A stretch of DNA of 33,812 nucleotides. Origin: Rickettsiales bacterium (GTDB lineage: Bacteria > Pseudomonadota > Alphaproteobacteria > Rickettsiales > UBA1997). The stretch is taken from the NCBI GenBank assembly GCA_017999675.1, contig JAGNLL010000013.1, positions 1 to 33,812 on the forward strand, written 5' to 3'. A model generated the notes under the pieces. That model had not been told where the DNA came from. It did no database searches and saw only the letters and a list, made by a program, of their open reading frames with translations. The position numbers were made by a program, and so were the translations under genes. The stretch's first letter is position 1. Every line of letters begins with the position of its first letter. Of the stretch, positions 32,029 to 33,812 are shown one piece after another.

Positions 32029-33096
32029 TTAAGAGCGCGCTTTATTTAACAATAAAAAATCAGCCAAAACACAAGCAAGCATTGCTTCGCCAACCGGAAC
32101 CGCGCGAATTCCTACGCACGGATCGTGGCGGCCTTTGGTGATTATTTCGCAGTTGTTGCCCGCAAGATCGATGGTTTTTCTGGGAATTAAAATTGAGCTG
32201 GTTGGCTTAACCGCAAATCTTACAACAATATCTTGTGACGAAGAAATGCCGCCCAAAATGCCGCCAGAGTAGTTTGAAGAAAATTCTAACTCGCCATTTT
32301 TCATCCACATTTCGTCAGCAAGTTCAGAACCTTTTTTAGTTGCGGCTTCCATTCCCATGCCAATTTCTACACCTTTTACAGCGTTGATTGACATCATTGC
32401 CGAGGCAATTCGCGCGTCTAATTTATTGTAAATTGGTTCGCCAAATCCAGCTGGAACATTTTTTGCCACAACCTCAATAACCGCGCCAATAGAGTCGCCA
32501 GACTTTCTGATCTCGGTCAAATAATCTTCAAAATTTTTAGCGGCAAGTGCATCGGGGCAGAAAAAATCATTTTGGTCAATTTGAGCAAAATCAATTTTTG
32601 TGCGGTCAATTTTTTTCTCGCCAATTTGCGTTAGGTAGCCAGTGATTTCAATATTTTCGCGTTCCAAAACTTTACGAGCAATCGCACCCGCAGCCACGCG
32701 CATGGCAGTTTCGCGCGCAGAAGATCTGCCGCCGCCGCGATAATCGCGAATGCCGTATTTTTTAAAATAAGTGTAGTCGGCGTGGCTGGGGCGAAACTTG
32801 TCTTTAATGTCGCCGTAATCGCCGCTTTTTTGGTCTTGGTTAAAAATTACTAAGCTGATTGGAGTGCCAGTAGTTTTGCCTTCAAACACACCGGAGAAAA
32901 TTTTTACTTGGTCGGTTTCTTGACGTTGCGTGGTAAATTTTGATTGCCCAGGGCGGCGTTTATCCAAATGTTTTTGAATGTCGCTTTCGTTTAAATCAAT
33001 TAACGAAGGGCAGCCATCAACCACACAGCCAATTGCCTCACCGTGGCTTTCGCCCCAAGTTGTAAAAGAAAAAACTTCACCAAATTTATTTGTCAT
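32029..33096 (-). CDS. aroC: Chorismate synthase
   Basis: This 355-residue enzyme makes chorismate from EPSP with reduced FMN, the last shikimate step. It has [19 protein letters not shown] (residues 8-26), the basic [20 protein letters not shown] stretch, [31 protein letters not shown] and [16 protein letters not shown] near the C-terminus. Chorismate feeds the TrpG/TrpD branch and folate synthesis, both represented here. Its start overlaps the LptC-like gene stop in ATGA (33093-33096), so translation is probably coupled. Confidence 0.97.
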   Translation of the reverse strand: MTNKFGEVFSFTTWGESHGEAIGCVVDGCPSLIDLNESDIQKHLDKRRPGQSKFTTQRQETDQVKIFSGVFEGKTTGTPISLVIFNQDQKSGDYGDIKDKFRPSHADYTYFKKYGIRDYRGGGRSSARETAMRVAAGAIARKVLERENIEITGYLTQIGEKKIDRTKIDFAQIDQNDFFCPDALAAKNFEDYLTEIRKSGDSIGAVIEVVAKNVPAGFGEPIYNKLDARIASAMMSINAVKGVEIGMGMEAATKKGSELADEMWMKNGELEFSSNYSGGILGGISSSQDIVVRFAVKPTSSILIPRKTIDLAGNNCEIITKGRHDPCVGIRAVPVGEAMLACVLADFLLLNKARS

Positions 33097-33518
33097 TTTT
33101 GTGTTTTGTTCAAAATTAAAACCGGATTTTTTGTAAAAGTTAAATGGTCACCATGCTCGTCAATTTCTAGCTCGCCGGCACTAATATTGCCAATGTCGCC
33201 TTCAGCAAAAACATCGTACAAAATGCCTTCTTGGTTATTTTTGTGAAAAGCTTTTTTGGCTTGAATTCGGTAAATCTGCGAGTCGCCATGTTCAAATTTA
33301 ATGCGCGGATTGGTCATTATTTTTTCAGACTCGTAAGATTTTTTGCTCTTTTCTTTTATTTCAGTCACCAGCTTAATTTTGTCAGACTGTTTAAAAGCCG
33401 AAAAAACATAAACAAAAATACCGCCCACGATCAAGCAATAGCACAAGGTTGTGACGAAGGTCTTGATGCGTAAATGCGAGTAAAAAAGTTTGAGAATTTC
33501 TTCGGTTTTAATGTCCAT
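33093..33518 (-). CDS. lptC: LptC-like LPS export protein
   Basis: A 141-residue bitopic protein. A short cytosolic N-terminus is followed by one transmembrane helix (about residues 18-40, [20 protein letters not shown]). A periplasmic part follows with alternating strands ([46 protein letters not shown]), as in the LptC/YrbK beta-jellyroll. LptC links the LptB2FG transporter to LptA in moving LPS across the periplasm. It is shorter than the usual ~190 residues, and neither lptA nor lptB is adjacent. It overlaps folB by 11 bp upstream and aroC by 4 bp downstream. Confidence 0.6.
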   Translation of the reverse strand: MDIKTEEILKLFYSHLRIKTFVTTLCYCLIVGGIFVYVFSAFKQSDKIKLVTEIKEKSKKSYESEKIMTNPRIKFEHGDSQIYRIQAKKAFHKNNQEGILYDVFAEGDIGNISAGELEIDEHGDHLTFTKNPVLILNKTQK

Positions 33519-33812
33519 TTTTTCTGTGTTGTTCGATTGTCACTGAAAATGATTCAACAAATTCAACCACTCCCACCTTGTCAATTTCAAGCTTGCAGCG
33601 CTTGACGCGAGAGTCTTCCATGATTTTGTTCATTACTTGCTGAGCTAGTTTTTCAATTAGCTTAAACTGATTTTGTGCCACTAAGTTTTTAATTTTTGTG
33701 GTGATGGTGTCGTAGTCGATTGTGTCGGCAATTTCGTCGCTTTCTAGGCTGCGGGTAAAGTCGCTTTCAATTTCGGCGTTAATAATAATTTCGCGATTGA
33801 AGGTTTTTTCCC
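33508..33812 (-). CDS. folB: Dihydroneopterin aldolase, C-terminal part
   Basis: The frame is open from the right edge to TAA at 33508-33510, about 100 codons, and the N-terminus is outside the window. The translation shows FolB features: DEIADTIDYDTITTKIKNLV, then FKLIEKLAQQVMNKIM, then KCKLEIDKVGVV-like sequence whose Lys matches the active-site lysine of FolB (KLSKPGAV in E. coli), ending in a strand FSVTIEQ. FolB cleaves 7,8-dihydroneopterin in folate synthesis. It heads an overlapping run folB-lptC-aroC. 7,8-dihydroneopterin epimerase activity or a FolX-like role cannot be excluded. Confidence 0.8.
   Translation of the reverse strand, partial: EKTFNREIIINAEIESDFTRSLESDEIADTIDYDTITTKIKNLVAQNQFKLIEKLAQQVMNKIMEDSRVKRCKLEIDKVGVVEFVESFSVTIEQHRKNGH

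Overview
The window is chromosomal DNA of a Gram-negative bacterium, roughly 40% G+C by eye. It is most likely an alphaproteobacterium related to the Rickettsiales or another host-associated order. This placement is inferred from a low-GC genome with an autotransporter, an OTU/ankyrin effector-like protein and LPS transport, next to normal housekeeping genes. Unlike strongly reduced Rickettsiaceae it keeps tryptophan (trpG, trpD), histidine (hisE), chorismate (aroC), folate (folB), MEP isoprenoid (dxr) and fatty-acid oxidation (fadE) genes, and it encodes type IV pilin-like proteins. Almost no gene has a Shine-Dalgarno sequence. Starts sit behind A-rich tracts instead.

Layout. 1-1277: start of a KefB-type antiporter (minus, runs off the left edge). 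1438-4441: dcd, a secreted intradiol-dioxygenase-like protein, rbfA and dxr (plus). 4438-11068: a block of surface and nuclease genes, namely a prepilin with LamG-like and SUEL lectin-like domains, a DUF1016_N-SNase fusion, a 1089-residue autotransporter and an NYN/LabA-like protein. 11351-12460: rseP. 12700-13797: a small WYL-like protein and a LexA-type repressor with a palindromic operator. 13826-16839: a second prepilin paralogue with the same N-terminal half but a glycine-rich C-terminus, and an unknown helical protein. 16936-22895 (minus): trpD, trpG, fadE, glyQ, an erpA/iscA protein and hisE. 23052-23474: ndk (plus). 23569-28022: two tandem effector-like genes that share a C-terminal domain of about 200 residues I do not recognise; the second also carries OTU-protease and ankyrin regions. 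28029-33812: a cysteine-rich envelope protein, pth, divergent znuC and znuA, a secreted Arg/Glu repeat protein, and an overlapping folB-lptC-aroC operon cut by the right edge.

Intergenic spaces are rich in dispersed inverted repeats of at least four families (A at 3166 and 10521; B at 11108 and 18644; C at 16906, 17941 and 21261; D at 12495-12642).

The most interesting material is (i) the effector pair with its shared C-terminal module, (ii) the two modular pilin-like adhesins with a common stalk and different tips, one apparently a rhamnose/galactose lectin of the animal SUEL type, and (iii) a secreted dioxygenase homologue that has lost two of four iron ligands. No tRNA, rRNA, CRISPR array, transposase or prophage was found.
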